Origin: Hymenobacter sp. BT730
GTDB lineage: Bacteria > Bacteroidota > Bacteroidia > Cytophagales > Hymenobacteraceae
DNA: 64,000 nucleotides
Direction of reading: 5' to 3'
Assembly (NCBI RefSeq): GCF_030542105.1
Contig: NZ_JAUOFB010000002.1
Coordinates: forward strand, 248,001-312,000
Part shown: piece by piece, positions 16,828-27,577 of the stretch
Position numbering within the stretch: the stretch's first letter is position 1
How the letters are laid out: every line of letters starts with the position of its first letter
Translations under genes and position numbers: made by a program
Notes under the pieces: model-generated
What the model was told of the DNA's origin: nothing
The model's input: the letters and a program-made list of their open reading frames with translations, nothing else
Database searches by the model: none

Positions 16828-18102
16828 ATGAAAAATCCGATTGCCACTTTTAGCAACCAAAATCGGGCGCAACTCCTGTTTTTAGCTCGATGGCTAGCCA
16901 TCTGTGGGATAGTGGGCACCCTGGCCGGAACCGCCTCGGCGGGTTTCCTGCTGGCACTGGACTGGGTTACCAATTGGCGGGAAGCGCACCCTTGGGTTAT
17001 CTGGCTGCTTCCGGTAGCAGGCTTGCTGGTGGGGCTGCTGTACCATTATTGGGGTCGGGACGTAGAGGCAGGCAACAACCTTATTTTGGACGAAATTCAC
17101 GCTCCGCAAGCTACTATTCCGCTGCGCATGGCCCCGTTGGTTTTGCTGGGTACATTGCTCACGCACCTATTTGGCGGCTCGGCCGGGCGCGAGGGAACGG
17201 CCGTACAAATAGGCGCTTCTTTAGCCGACCAAGTTACCCAAGTGTTTCGCCTACGCCCCCGCGACCGTACCCTCTTGCTCATTGCCGGGATTAGCGCAGG
17301 CTTTGCTTCGGTTTTTGGTACGCCCCTGGCCGGGGCAGTGTTTGGCCTGGAGGTTTTTCTAATAGGCCGCCTGCGTTATGATGCCATTTTACCCAGCTTC
17401 CTGGCCGCCATCTGCGCCGATTATGTGACGCGGGCCTGGGGTGTTGGGCATACCTTATATCCCCAATTGGTAGCGCCTGCTGTTTCTATTCCTGGCTTAC
17501 TAAGCGCTGCTGGGGCGGGTATTGCTTTTGGACTTGCTGGACGTCTGTTTGTCGGGTCTCTTCACACAGTTACTCGTTTGTACCAGCGACTGATTCACTG
17601 GCCGCCTTTGCGGCCGGTTGTTGGTGGTGTAGCAATTGCCTTACTGGTAGGGGCGCTTGGCACTACGCGCTACATCGGCCTGGGTATTCCGGTCATTGTG
17701 CAGGCTTTTACCGAGCCTCTTCCTGCTTATGACTTTGCGCTGAAAATCCTATTAACGGCCCTTACGCTGGGGGCAGGCTTTAAAGGAGGGGAGGTAACCC
17801 CTTTATTCTTTATAGGTGCTACGCTGGGCAATGCCTTGACGTTACTGCTGCCGTTGCCACTGCCCTTGCTGACCGGAATGGGCTTTGTAGCCGTATTTGC
17901 CGGGGCTGCCAATACCCCGCTAGCCTGCATGCTGATGGCCATGGAGCTGTTTGGTAGCAGTTGCGGCCTATATGCCGGGCTGGCCTGCGTGGTCAGTTAC
18001 CTGTTTTCCGGTCACTACGGTATTTATGGCGCACAAATGGTGGGGCAGAGCAAACATGGGCTCTGGAGGCGCCAGCAAGGCCGCCGCCTACGAGAGTTGT
18101 AA
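16828..18102 (+). CDS. CLC-family anion transporter, fluoride-type (CLC-F) by motif
   Basis: Integral membrane protein of 424 residues with the CLC fold. An upstream frame extension to 16693 exists, but the ATG at 16828 fits the family start and has GGAG upstream. The gating glutamate is Glu122 in GSAGREGT. The three selectivity regions differ from chloride CLC proteins: GNNLI instead of GSGIP, GREGT instead of GREGP, and GGEVTP instead of the GxFxP loop. Changes of this kind mark the bacterial fluoride/proton antiporters that protect against fluoride. I see no fluoride riboswitch upstream. Substrate is therefore inferred from motifs only. Confidence 0.85.
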   Translation: MKNPIATFSNQNRAQLLFLARWLAICGIVGTLAGTASAGFLLALDWVTNWREAHPWVIWLLPVAGLLVGLLYHYWGRDVEAGNNLILDEIHAPQATIPLRMAPLVLLGTLLTHLFGGSAGREGTAVQIGASLADQVTQVFRLRPRDRTLLLIAGISAGFASVFGTPLAGAVFGLEVFLIGRLRYDAILPSFLAAICADYVTRAWGVGHTLYPQLVAPAVSIPGLLSAAGAGIAFGLAGRLFVGSLHTVTRLYQRLIHWPPLRPVVGGVAIALLVGALGTTRYIGLGIPVIVQAFTEPLPAYDFALKILLTALTLGAGFKGGEVTPLFFIGATLGNALTLLLPLPLPLLTGMGFVAVFAGAANTPLACMLMAMELFGSSCGLYAGLACVVSYLFSGHYGIYGAQMVGQSKHGLWRRQQGRRLREL

Positions 18103-18334
18103 GAGGCAAGCCGTTGCTAGTCGATTGCGACAACGGTAATCCGCCGGCCTTTAGCTAACACAAATGCTTTGTTCACCCCAGCCTATTCCCACACAGTCTG
18201 GGGTTGCCTTGTGGTCGTGCACATAGTCCATATTGCAAGCACCAGGCTAGGCCAAAAAGCACCTCTAATTTCTTTTCATCCAGTTATAAAGCCCACGCAT
18301 ATATGCTATGTGCGTAGGGGAGGGCAGAGTGAAG

Positions 18335-18862
18335 CTACCAGGCCACCAACTGCTGGGCCTGTTCCCGCAACAGCTGCATAAACAAAGTATGGTGTAGCTC
18401 GCCGGTTTCCGTCAGGTGGGCATCTATGCCCGGCAGGCGTACCCGGGCGGGTAACACGGCGGTACCCAAGTACATCAGAATATCAGTGAGGTGATTCAGC
18501 GCCAGAATACCGCCCTGCGTGCCGGCTGAGAGACCTACCAAGGCCGCTTTTTTGCCACGAATACCGCCGGGATAGGGCAGGCCATCAATAAAAGCCTTCA
18601 GAACACCTGGAAACGAGCAGTTATACTCTGGCACCACAAACACCAGCTTATCGGCGGCTTCTGCTTGCTGTGCCAGCTGATTGAAATGCAGATGCTGCCC
18701 GGCGTTTTCATATAGCGCCGTCAGCACAAAGTCGGCGGGCAAGTCTACCAGGTCCAAAATCTGCCAATCCGCTCCTAGCTCGGTTAGCATGCCGGCATAC
18801 AGATTAGCCACGCGCCGGGCGCGGGAGTTAGGACGATTGGTGCCGGAAACAATGGTAATCAT
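18335..18862 (-). CDS. NADPH-dependent FMN reductase family protein
   Basis: A 175-residue flavodoxin-like oxidoreductase. The N-terminal GTNRPNSRARRVA is the FMN-phosphate loop, and PEYNCSFPGVLKAFID is the conserved segment that contacts the flavin ring and the dimer partner; usual members have PEYNxSxPxxLKNxID here. The family uses NAD(P)H to reduce flavin, quinones or azo compounds; the substrate is not evident. The gene is single, divergent from nothing, with about 230 bases of featureless DNA between it and the CLC gene. Confidence 0.85.
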   Translation of the reverse strand: MITIVSGTNRPNSRARRVANLYAGMLTELGADWQILDLVDLPADFVLTALYENAGQHLHFNQLAQQAEAADKLVFVVPEYNCSFPGVLKAFIDGLPYPGGIRGKKAALVGLSAGTQGGILALNHLTDILMYLGTAVLPARVRLPGIDAHLTETGELHHTLFMQLLREQAQQLVAW

Positions 18863-18902
18863 GCGGAGTAGTAAAACTTAAGAAGGCGCCGAAAGGCAAC
18901 AA

Positions 18903-18932
18903 AAAAGCGAACCGGCTACCCGATTCGCTTTT
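18903..18932 (-). terminator. Terminator of the sdhCAB operon
   Basis: Stem of nine pairs (AAAAGCGAA with TTCGCTTTT) extended by CGG/CCG after one mismatch, loop CTAC. It lies 22 bases behind the sdhB stop and has T residues on the minus strand. Confidence 0.75.
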
Positions 18933-18954
18933 CCGATAACTCAACCGCTAACCC

Positions 18955-19740
18955 TTAGGCAAGGTTATTCGAGGTAGCCTTAGCCGCCAGGAATTCACGA
19001 TTCAGGATGGCAATGTTTTCCAGGGAAATGCCTACTGGACACTCCGCGGCGCAGGAGCCGATGTTGGTGCAGGCTCCGAAGCCTTCCTTGTCCATCTGAG
19101 CTACCATGTTTTCCACGCGGGTTTTGCGCTCTACCTGGCCCTGGGGCAGGAGGGCCAGCTGGCTCACTTTAGCCGATACGAACAGCATAGCCGAAGCATT
19201 TTTGCACGAGGCCACGCAGGCGCCGCAGCCAATGCAGGTAGCGGCTTCAAACGCCCGGTCGGCAATGTCCTTCGGAATCGGAATTTCGTTGCCGTCGGGG
19301 GTGCCGCCAGTGTTGATGCTCACGTAGCCGCCCGCCTGAATGATGCGGTCAAAGGCCGAGCGGTCTACGCTCAGGTCTTTGTTTACGGGGAAAGAGTTGG
19401 CGCGCCAGGGTTCAATGGTGATGGTGTCGCCATCGGAGAACTTACGCATGTGCAGCTGGCACGTGGTGGTGCCTTTCTCCGGACCGTGGGCACGACCATT
19501 GATGTACAAGTCGCAGGAGCCACAGATGCCTTCGCGGCAGTCGTGGTCGAAGGCTACCGGGTCTTCCCCCTTGCGGAGCAGGTCTTCGTTGAGTACATCC
19601 AGCATTTCCAGGAACGACATATCCGGGGAAATGTCTTTTACCTGGTAGTCAACGATGCCGCCTTCAGCATTGCGGTTTTTCTGCCGCCACACTTTCAGCG
19701 TGAGATTCATCGGTTTGGCGTTAGGGTTACTTCCGGCCAT
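18955..19740 (-). CDS. sdhB: Succinate dehydrogenase / fumarate reductase iron-sulfur subunit
   Basis: Iron-sulfur subunit of respiratory complex II, 261 residues from the ATG at 19740; an in-frame extension to 19836 translates intergenic repeat DNA and is not supported. The N-terminal ferredoxin domain carries the [2Fe-2S] cysteines in [15 protein letters not shown]. The C-terminal domain carries [13 protein letters not shown] and [15 protein letters not shown] for the [4Fe-4S] and [3Fe-4S] clusters. Electrons pass from SdhA flavin to the membrane cytochrome subunit. It is the last gene of the sdhC-sdhA-sdhB operon. Confidence 0.96.
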   Translation of the reverse strand: MAGSNPNAKPMNLTLKVWRQKNRNAEGGIVDYQVKDISPDMSFLEMLDVLNEDLLRKGEDPVAFDHDCREGICGSCDLYINGRAHGPEKGTTTCQLHMRKFSDGDTITIEPWRANSFPVNKDLSVDRSAFDRIIQAGGYVSINTGGTPDGNEIPIPKDIADRAFEAATCIGCGACVASCKNASAMLFVSAKVSQLALLPQGQVERKTRVENMVAQMDKEGFGACTNIGSCAAECPVGISLENIAILNREFLAAKATSNNLA

Positions 19741-19752
19741 TTTATGTTGAGA

Positions 19753-19825
19753 GTATGGAGTAGTGGGTATAGGGCAGTGAGAAAGAAAGGCTGTATGGAG
19801 GGAAGTTTTGCTTCCTACTCCATAC
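19753..19825. repeat. Inverted-repeat element with hairpin in the sdhA-sdhB gap
   Basis: The unit GTATGGAG occurs at 19753 and 19793 in one orientation and CTCCATAC at 19818-19825 in the other. The second pair folds into a hairpin: 19793-19805 with 19811-19825, thirteen pairs, a two-base TA bulge and loop TTTTG. The arms also contain ACTCACTACT-like units. It fills the gap between sdhA and sdhB and is not coding. It may stabilise or process the operon mRNA, or be a dispersed palindromic repeat. Confidence 0.6.
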
Positions 19826-19838
19826 CAGCTACTCACTA

Positions 19839-21773
<1,935 letters not shown>

Positions 21774-21793
21774 CGGGTGGACGAGGTTAGGAT

Positions 21794-22465
21794 TTATTTA
21801 AAAAAGTAGAAGTAAATCGGCATGGCGGCAAAGCCGGCACATACAATCACCGAAAAGGCGTAACCGATTACTTTAATGATAGGCGTGTATTTGCGGTGGT
21901 TGAGGCCCAGCGTCTGGAAAGCACTCTGGAAACCGTGCATCAGGTGGTAGCACAGGGCTACCAGTGCAGCCACGTACAAAATCACGTAAAACGGGTTGCT
22001 GAAGGCTTTTACCACCAGCAGGTAGGCGTCTTCATTGCCGGCGGCATCCACCGGGTTATCCGTGAAGCGCAGGGAGCCCAGGAAGTTGTAAAGGTGTACA
22101 ATCAGAAAGAACAGCACCAGGGTGCCCAGCAGCGCCATGCTGCGCGAGTACCATTTGCTGTTCTGCTCAATGTGGTCGGAAACGTATTTGCTGCCACGGG
22201 CAGCGCGGTTTTTGGCGGCCAGCACCAGACCTTGGTAAATGTGAAAGCCAAAGCCCAGCACCAGCACCAGTTCCATCGTCCGGATGACGGTGTTATGGCT
22301 CATGAACTCGGAATAGGCATTGAATGCCGCACCGTTATCGTCTTTAAACAGCTGGAGGTTGCCCACTAGGTGTACTACCAGAAAAGAGCACAAAAACAGG
22401 CCCGTAATGGACATGATGATCTTGCGACCAATGCTGCTGGAAAACGTTTTACTAATCCAACTCAT
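21794..22465 (-). CDS. sdhC: Succinate dehydrogenase cytochrome b558 subunit
   Basis: Membrane anchor of complex II, 223 residues with five hydrophobic segments. Histidines placed in or near these segments ([37 protein letters not shown]) are the expected ligands of two b hemes, as in the single-anchor B-type enzymes. It reduces menaquinone. It is the first gene of the operon and has a well-formed promoter 40 bases upstream. Confidence 0.93.
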   Translation of the reverse strand: MSWISKTFSSSIGRKIIMSITGLFLCSFLVVHLVGNLQLFKDDNGAAFNAYSEFMSHNTVIRTMELVLVLGFGFHIYQGLVLAAKNRAARGSKYVSDHIEQNSKWYSRSMALLGTLVLFFLIVHLYNFLGSLRFTDNPVDAAGNEDAYLLVVKAFSNPFYVILYVAALVALCYHLMHGFQSAFQTLGLNHRKYTPIIKVIGYAFSVIVCAGFAAMPIYFYFFK

Positions 22466-22505
22466 AGAAGCTACTGAAGGGTTTGGGTAGGTCGGTTGTG
22501 TTGGT

Positions 22506-22537
22506 CAAAGGTAGGAGCCAACCCGGTACGAAACAAT
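22506..22537 (-). promoter_or_regulatory. Promoter of the sdhCAB operon
   Basis: On the minus strand, ATTG (22537-22534) lies 20 bases before TACCTTTG (22513-22506), a perfect match to the -7 consensus TAnnTTTG. Transcription should begin near 22499, giving a leader of about 35 bases. Confidence 0.65.
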
Positions 22538-22692
22538 TCACCGCCAACGTTTGCATCTATACCCGTTCGTTCCCGTAACACGCCCGGGGCGAAGTGCAAG
22601 GATAACTTGTCTTCCCACAATTTTGTTAGGTTTCGGACGTAATAATCCTGATCTTCTTACTTGGAGTACAACTACCCGCTAGGGCAATTGAT

Positions 22693-25578
22693 ATGACGCT
22701 ACTACTACCCACCGGTTGGAGGACCTCCCGACTCCTGTTTTTTATACTGCTCCTACTAGCGGCACTCCTGAGCTTCAAGGCCCAAGCCACGCACATCCGG
22801 GCCGGTGATATTCAAGCCAAGTCCGACACTACCGCCAACCGGGACCCGCGCCGGGTATTCTTTAAGATGGTGCTGTATACGGACCCAACCTCTGGTGCCG
22901 ACACAGACGATACCGAAACGATTTTTTTTGGTGATGGTACCAATAGTGGGATTAATGCCATTGTAAGGTCCAGCCGCACCTTCCTCGGTAATAATATTTA
23001 CCGAAATGTCTACTACTTCGAGCATACCTATAATGCTCCCAAAAGCTACGTAGTAAGCTTTGTGGGAGAGCTGCGCCAGGGAGGAATTGCCAACATGAGC
23101 AATTCCAAAGACCTGTCTTTTTACATCAGCACCCGCATCACCATTGACCCCGTGCTGGGCGTAAACCGCTCCCCGGTGCTGAACGCACCGCCTATTGACC
23201 TGGCCACTACCAACCAGGTATTTCTGCACAACCCGGCCGCTTCTGATGAGGATAATGACAGCCTCGCGTATCGACTGGCGCCCAGTCAGTATGTGGTAGG
23301 AGACGTGGCGGGTGGCCAGAGTACCGGCAATTTGCCCCGGCCGGTAGTAGTCCCCAACTATGCCTACCCCAACGAGCAAAGTGTATCGCCGAATGGTAAG
23401 CAGGTGGCCTATCCCGCTGGTAACCCACCGCCCACTATTGGCGCTCCAGCTACGTTTACTATTGATGCGCTAACCGGGCAATTGGTGTGGAACTCGCCCA
23501 GCGTGGCTGGCTTATATAACGTAGCTATTATTGTGGAAGAGTGGCGGCGTGATGCTGGCGGCCGGCGCCTGATTGGAGAAGTGATTCGCGACATGCAAAT
23601 CATTGTAAACCCCACCAATAACCAGCGGCCCGTGCTGCAAATTCCGCGTGATATCTGCGTGGTGGCAGGCGACTCCGTGCGGGGCAGCATCCGGGCCACC
23701 GACCCCGATGGCAACGATATTGACCTGACGGCTTTTGGCGGGGTGTTTTCTCGCTTACCAGTAAGTACTCCAGCTGAGAAAAGGAATTTCCGGGCTCTAT
23801 TTGAGCAAACCCGCAGGGCATCGCCGGCTACCGGCCGCTTCCGCTGGCTTACCACCTGTGCCGATGTAGCCCGCCTACCGTATCAGGTGCTGTTCCGGGC
23901 GGTAGACGTACCCACTGATGGCGAAACTCCGCTGATTGACGAACAAGTATGGCGCATCACGGTAGTAGGGCCGCCGCCCCAGAACCTGAAGGCTAGTGGT
24001 CAGGGAGCTGCTATCAACCTGACGTGGGACAAATACGGGTGCCAGAACGCAACCCAGATTCTGATTTTCCGGCGCGAAGGCCCGGCTAACTTCCAGCCTG
24101 ATACCTGTAATCCCGGTATCCCGGCTTCTGCTGGCTACGTTCAGGTAGGGTCAGTGTCCGATGATCTTACCACTTTCCTTGATAACAACAATGGCCGGGG
24201 GTTAGAGCGAGGCAAAACCTATTGCTACCGCATCTATGCTGAATATCCCTTGCCGGCCGGTGGCAAAAGCCTGGTTTCGAAAGAAGTATGTGTGGAATTG
24301 GTCGGGCGGCCCATTCTCCTTACCAACGTTACTGTAGAACGCACCAGCAAGACCAGCGGCTCCATAAAGGTTATCTGGACCAAGCCTAACATTACGAAGG
24401 TTGGCTTTGCGCCACCGGTGGGCTACAATCTGTACCGGGCAGAAGGTATTAACCCCGCGTCTACCACGTTCACGCGGGTGCAGAGCTTTACCAACATCAA
24501 CGACACGGTGTACGTGGATAATGGCCTGAATACAACAGATAAGGCCTTCACCTACCGCATCGAGTTTACCCATAAGAGCGGCACCACGGCCCAGGATAGT
24601 ATTGTGCACGAGCGCCCGGCACCGGCATCCTCCGTGCGCCTGGAAACGGCCGCCACGCCTGCCCGCGACGGTATTGTACTAAACTGGAACTACAGTGTGC
24701 CGTGGGATAATACCGTGCGACCCACGCGCATTTATCGCCGCGAGCCTTGCGCTACCGGCTATACGCTCCTCACCACCGTGCCCGGCGTTAGTGCCACCGG
24801 TACTTATACAGACAATAGCACCGGAGCCTTTAAAGCAGGGCAGCTGTACTGTTACTATGTGGAAACCGATGGAGAATATAAGTCGCCGCTAATTGGCCCG
24901 CTGCTGAACAAAAGCCAGGAAAGCTGTATTCTGACGCCGCCGGTTCTCACGCTACAACCTATTAACTGCGACAGCCTGGCCGCATTGCCTTTCTTCCCCA
25001 ACGGCAGCAAGCCCTACGCCAACCGCCTCTCCTGGACGATAGATGCTACCAGTGGCTGCAACGCCGGCATTTCCTATTACCGAATTTACTTTAGCCCTAC
25101 GCAAAGCTCCAATCCAGCCGACTTCCGGCTAATCGACTCCACAGAAACGACCAGCTACGTCCACGCTAATCTGGAAACATCGGCTGGCTGTTATTATGTG
25201 GTGGCTGTAGCCCGCGAGCTGAGTCTGGTGAGTGCGCCCAGCAACATTGCCTGCCACGATGCTTGTCTGTTCTTCCTGCTGCCCAACATCTTCACACCCA
25301 ACGGCGACGGTAAGAACGACACCTTCCGGCCGAAGCTGGCTAGTCCCATCCGCCGCACCAAGTTCACGGCGTTTAACCGCTGGGGTGTGAAAGTGTACGA
25401 GAGCGACCAGAACCCGCTGATTGAGTGGAACGGCACCAACAAAACCGTGACGGAGGGCAATAACAGCCCTAGCTCGCGCGTGGTAGATGGCTTGTATTTC
25501 TACCAGGCCGAGGTAGAGTTTGCCGACTTCGCCAATACCAAGAAGACCTATAAAGGCTGGGTACAGATTACCCGGTAA
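22693..25578 (+). CDS. Large secreted protein with T9SS type B sorting (gliding-motility-associated C-terminal) domain
   Basis: A 961-residue exported protein. A signal peptide (hydrophobic residues about 13-30, cut near KAQA) is followed by Cys-containing modules that look like cadherin/PKD-type and fibronectin type III-like beta domains (for example NLKASGQGAAINLTWDKYG and SVRLETAATPARDGIVLNW). The last 95 residues are the type B sorting domain: LPNIFTPNGDGKNDTF, FNRWGVKVYES, then DGLYFYQAEVEF and KGWVQITR. Such proteins cross the outer membrane by the type IX system and often stay on the surface. The molecular role is unknown. It is a single gene with a terminator behind it. Confidence 0.9.
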   Translation: MTLLLPTGWRTSRLLFFILLLLAALLSFKAQATHIRAGDIQAKSDTTANRDPRRVFFKMVLYTDPTSGADTDDTETIFFGDGTNSGINAIVRSSRTFLGNNIYRNVYYFEHTYNAPKSYVVSFVGELRQGGIANMSNSKDLSFYISTRITIDPVLGVNRSPVLNAPPIDLATTNQVFLHNPAASDEDNDSLAYRLAPSQYVVGDVAGGQSTGNLPRPVVVPNYAYPNEQSVSPNGKQVAYPAGNPPPTIGAPATFTIDALTGQLVWNSPSVAGLYNVAIIVEEWRRDAGGRRLIGEVIRDMQIIVNPTNNQRPVLQIPRDICVVAGDSVRGSIRATDPDGNDIDLTAFGGVFSRLPVSTPAEKRNFRALFEQTRRASPATGRFRWLTTCADVARLPYQVLFRAVDVPTDGETPLIDEQVWRITVVGPPPQNLKASGQGAAINLTWDKYGCQNATQILIFRREGPANFQPDTCNPGIPASAGYVQVGSVSDDLTTFLDNNNGRGLERGKTYCYRIYAEYPLPAGGKSLVSKEVCVELVGRPILLTNVTVERTSKTSGSIKVIWTKPNITKVGFAPPVGYNLYRAEGINPASTTFTRVQSFTNINDTVYVDNGLNTTDKAFTYRIEFTHKSGTTAQDSIVHERPAPASSVRLETAATPARDGIVLNWNYSVPWDNTVRPTRIYRREPCATGYTLLTTVPGVSATGTYTDNSTGAFKAGQLYCYYVETDGEYKSPLIGPLLNKSQESCILTPPVLTLQPINCDSLAALPFFPNGSKPYANRLSWTIDATSGCNAGISYYRIYFSPTQSSNPADFRLIDSTETTSYVHANLETSAGCYYVVAVARELSLVSAPSNIACHDACLFFLLPNIFTPNGDGKNDTFRPKLASPIRRTKFTAFNRWGVKVYESDQNPLIEWNGTNKTVTEGNNSPSSRVVDGLYFYQAEVEFADFANTKKTYKGWVQITR

Positions 25579-25596
25579 ATGTAAAATGTGTATATG

Positions 25597-25636
25597 AAAA
25601 AGGAGCGGAGGCCTATCATCCGCTCCTTTTCTTTTT
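25597..25636 (+). terminator. Terminator behind the type B T9SS gene
   Basis: Stem AAAAGGAGCGGA paired with TCCGCTCCTTTT (25598-25609 with 25619-25630), nine-base loop, followed by a T-rich run. Confidence 0.8.
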
Positions 25637-25646
25637 CTTTGAATCT

Positions 25647-25958
25647 ATGATAAAGCCCTTAATTCTTGCGTGTGGTTTGCTAGGCGGCCTGGCTGGCTGT
25701 CAGCAGCAAACAAATTCCTCGGCTACAACTGCCCCAACCTCCTACAGCGAGGCCGACGCGCTGAGCGCCGTTCGGAAATATGTGCAGGAGCAGCCCAATG
25801 CGGGCCTTTTCGTTGTGGATTCAGCCAGCGTGATAGACGCCGGTACACAATGGCAAGTACTGGTGCCGCGTACCGATTGGGCGAACCGCATGCCTAACCG
25901 CGCAGCTTTTGAAGTAGATAAAGCCAGTGGCCAAGTGAGCACCCGGCCAGTAAAATAA
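25647..25958 (+). CDS. Small lipoprotein, function unknown
   Basis: A 103-residue product with lipoprotein signal MIKPLILACGLLGGLAGC (lipobox LAGC). The mature part begins with a Gln/Ser/Thr-rich spacer. A compact region of about 70 residues follows (YSEADALSAVRKYVQEQPNAG up to the end) that may form a small alpha/beta fold resembling domains that bind or inhibit peptidases, but no family is recognised with confidence. It stands alone between a terminator and fabD. Confidence 0.75.
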   Translation: MIKPLILACGLLGGLAGCQQQTNSSATTAPTSYSEADALSAVRKYVQEQPNAGLFVVDSASVIDAGTQWQVLVPRTDWANRMPNRAAFEVDKASGQVSTRPVK

Positions 25959-26080
25959 GCCAGCCCAAGCTCAATTTTGCCTGATATGGCCATTTTGTGC
26001 AGCTTGCAGCTCCAATATTGGCTGCCGGAGCAGGCTGCTTTTAATATTTCTGTTTACAACCCGCACAAATTCCTTTTCTA

Positions 26081-26968
26081 GTGAAAGCAGTCATTTTTCC
26101 CGGTCAGGGCAGCCAGTTCAGCGGCATGGGCCGCGAGCTATACGAGCAGCACGCCGAAGCCAAGCGCCTGATGGATCAGGCCAACGAAATCCTGGGCTTC
26201 TCGCTCACCGACATCATGTTCTCGGGCACCGAAGAAGATCTGCGCCGCACCGACGTAACGCAGCCCGCCATCTTCCTGCATTCCGTGGCCCTGGCAGCCG
26301 TTATACCCGGTTTGAAGCCCGACATGGTAGCTGGCCATTCCTTAGGCGAATTTTCGGCGCTGGTAGCCGCCAAAGTGCTCAAGTTTGAAGATGCTCTGCG
26401 TCTGGTAGCCCAGCGTGCCCAGGCCATGCAGGCCGCCTGCCTCGAGCAGCCCGGCACCATGGCCGCCATCCTTGGTCTCGATGATGACACTACTGCCCGC
26501 ATTTGTCAGGAAATTTCTGAAGGCGGTAACGTAGTAGTAGCCGCCAACTACAACTGCCCCGGCCAGCTGGTGGTATCCGGCTCGCAACGTGGCATTGAGC
26601 TGGCCTGTGAGCAGCTGAAAGCGGCCGGCGCCAAGCGTGCCCTGCCGCTGCCCGTAGGGGGCGCATTCCACTCACCGCTGATGCAGTCGGCGGAAGCGGC
26701 GCTGGCTCAGGCTATTGCTAAAACCACCTTCTCGGCGGGTATTTGCCCCATTTATCAGAACGTAGACGCCGCCCCTCATACCGACCCCGACGAAATCCGC
26801 GAGAACTTAGTGCGCCAGCTGACAGCTCCCGTCCGCTGGACGCAGAGCGTGCAGAGTATGGTGCAGGACGGGGCTACGGAGTTTGTGGAGTGCGGCCCCG
26901 GTAAGGTATTACAGGGCTTGGTAAAGAAAATTGCGCCGGAAGTAGCTGTTAGCTCGGCTGCGGTATAG
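26081..26968 (+). CDS. fabD: Malonyl-CoA:ACP transacylase
   Basis: Cytosolic enzyme that moves malonyl from CoA to acyl carrier protein for fatty acid synthesis. The 295-residue protein starts with GTG at 26081 and opens with VIFPGQGSQFSGMGREL. The nucleophile is Ser87 in AGHSLGEFSAL, and VGGAFHSPLM carries the catalytic His. The last segment (ECGPGKVLQGLVKKI) is also typical. Length is normal. No other fab gene is adjacent. Confidence 0.96.
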   Translation: MKAVIFPGQGSQFSGMGRELYEQHAEAKRLMDQANEILGFSLTDIMFSGTEEDLRRTDVTQPAIFLHSVALAAVIPGLKPDMVAGHSLGEFSALVAAKVLKFEDALRLVAQRAQAMQAACLEQPGTMAAILGLDDDTTARICQEISEGGNVVVAANYNCPGQLVVSGSQRGIELACEQLKAAGAKRALPLPVGGAFHSPLMQSAEAALAQAIAKTTFSAGICPIYQNVDAAPHTDPDEIRENLVRQLTAPVRWTQSVQSMVQDGATEFVECGPGKVLQGLVKKIAPEVAVSSAAV

Positions 26969-26992
26969 CAGTTTAATATTCAGTTAAAAGAT

Positions 26993-27026
26993 ACTGCCCA
27001 CTGAAATTCAGTGGGCAGTTTTTATT
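26993..27026. terminator. Bidirectional terminator between fabD and the DUF6958-like gene
   Basis: Perfect 12-bp stem (26993-27004 with 27008-27019), three-base loop, T-run on the right and a shorter T-run when read from the minus strand. Confidence 0.8.
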
Positions 27027-27061
27027 TTTAAGTTGCCAACCAACTATTATCCTTCTTGAAT

Positions 27062-27355
27062 TTATAGCTTTTTTAAGATTGAATATTTTATAGGCGATAC
27101 ACTTCTGTCTTTATATAATTCTTTTTTCGATTCTAAATCGAGTGATACCCAAAATAAATTCCATTCAAGTTTGCCTTCAATTTTAACGTCTCTTTTTCTT
27201 AAATCATTTTCTACATCAGATAAGATTTCCTGAAATGGTACCGCTTGCTTATTAGCCAAACAAGTTAATAAGGTGCTTTTCAAAGCGTCATATTTTAGCC
27301 TGTTCATTGAAATGGCCTTTTTACCTTCAGGATGCGCAAGTTGAATTTTTTCCAT
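27062..27355 (-). CDS. Small conserved hypothetical protein, probably DUF6958 family
   Basis: A 97-residue cytoplasmic product from the ATG at 27355; a TTG 18 bases further up is less likely. It begins MEKIQLAHPEGKKAISMN and continues with an alternating charged helix pattern and ends SPIKYSILKKL. To my recollection this layout fits the uncharacterised DUF6958 family, but this was not checked. The gene is much richer in A and T than its neighbours and uses AT-ending codons, which suggests recent acquisition. Nothing nearby indicates a function. Confidence 0.7.
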   Translation of the reverse strand: MEKIQLAHPEGKKAISMNRLKYDALKSTLLTCLANKQAVPFQEILSDVENDLRKRDVKIEGKLEWNLFWVSLDLESKKELYKDRSVSPIKYSILKKL

Positions 27356-27577
27356 TGTTACTAATTTATTCAAATGACCTTTATCCTGTATCCTGGAATG
27401 TATTAGCTAAACCCAGGGAGGTAGCGTCTCTATTAGCTTTGTTCCGTCCAGGGCAAACAGGTAACAGCTAATATATGAGTTGCCGAAGGTAATCAACTTC
27501 GACAATTTGCCCTTAGCCCTTAATAGAGCTGTAATAATCGAAGCAACGATGGGCATATTTATGCAAGCCAGGTTGTT

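Noticed and set aside
18103..18334. Gap between the CLC-F gene and the flavin reductase, checked for an RNA gene or operator
   Set aside because: Only short chance palindromes (around CGCATATATGC near 18297) were found; no tRNA shape, terminator or promoter could be supported.
19741..19836. N-terminal extension of SdhB encoded by the sdhA-sdhB gap
   Set aside because: The extra 32 residues translate the inverted-repeat element and are unlike any iron-sulfur subunit; the ATG at 19740 gives the usual start.
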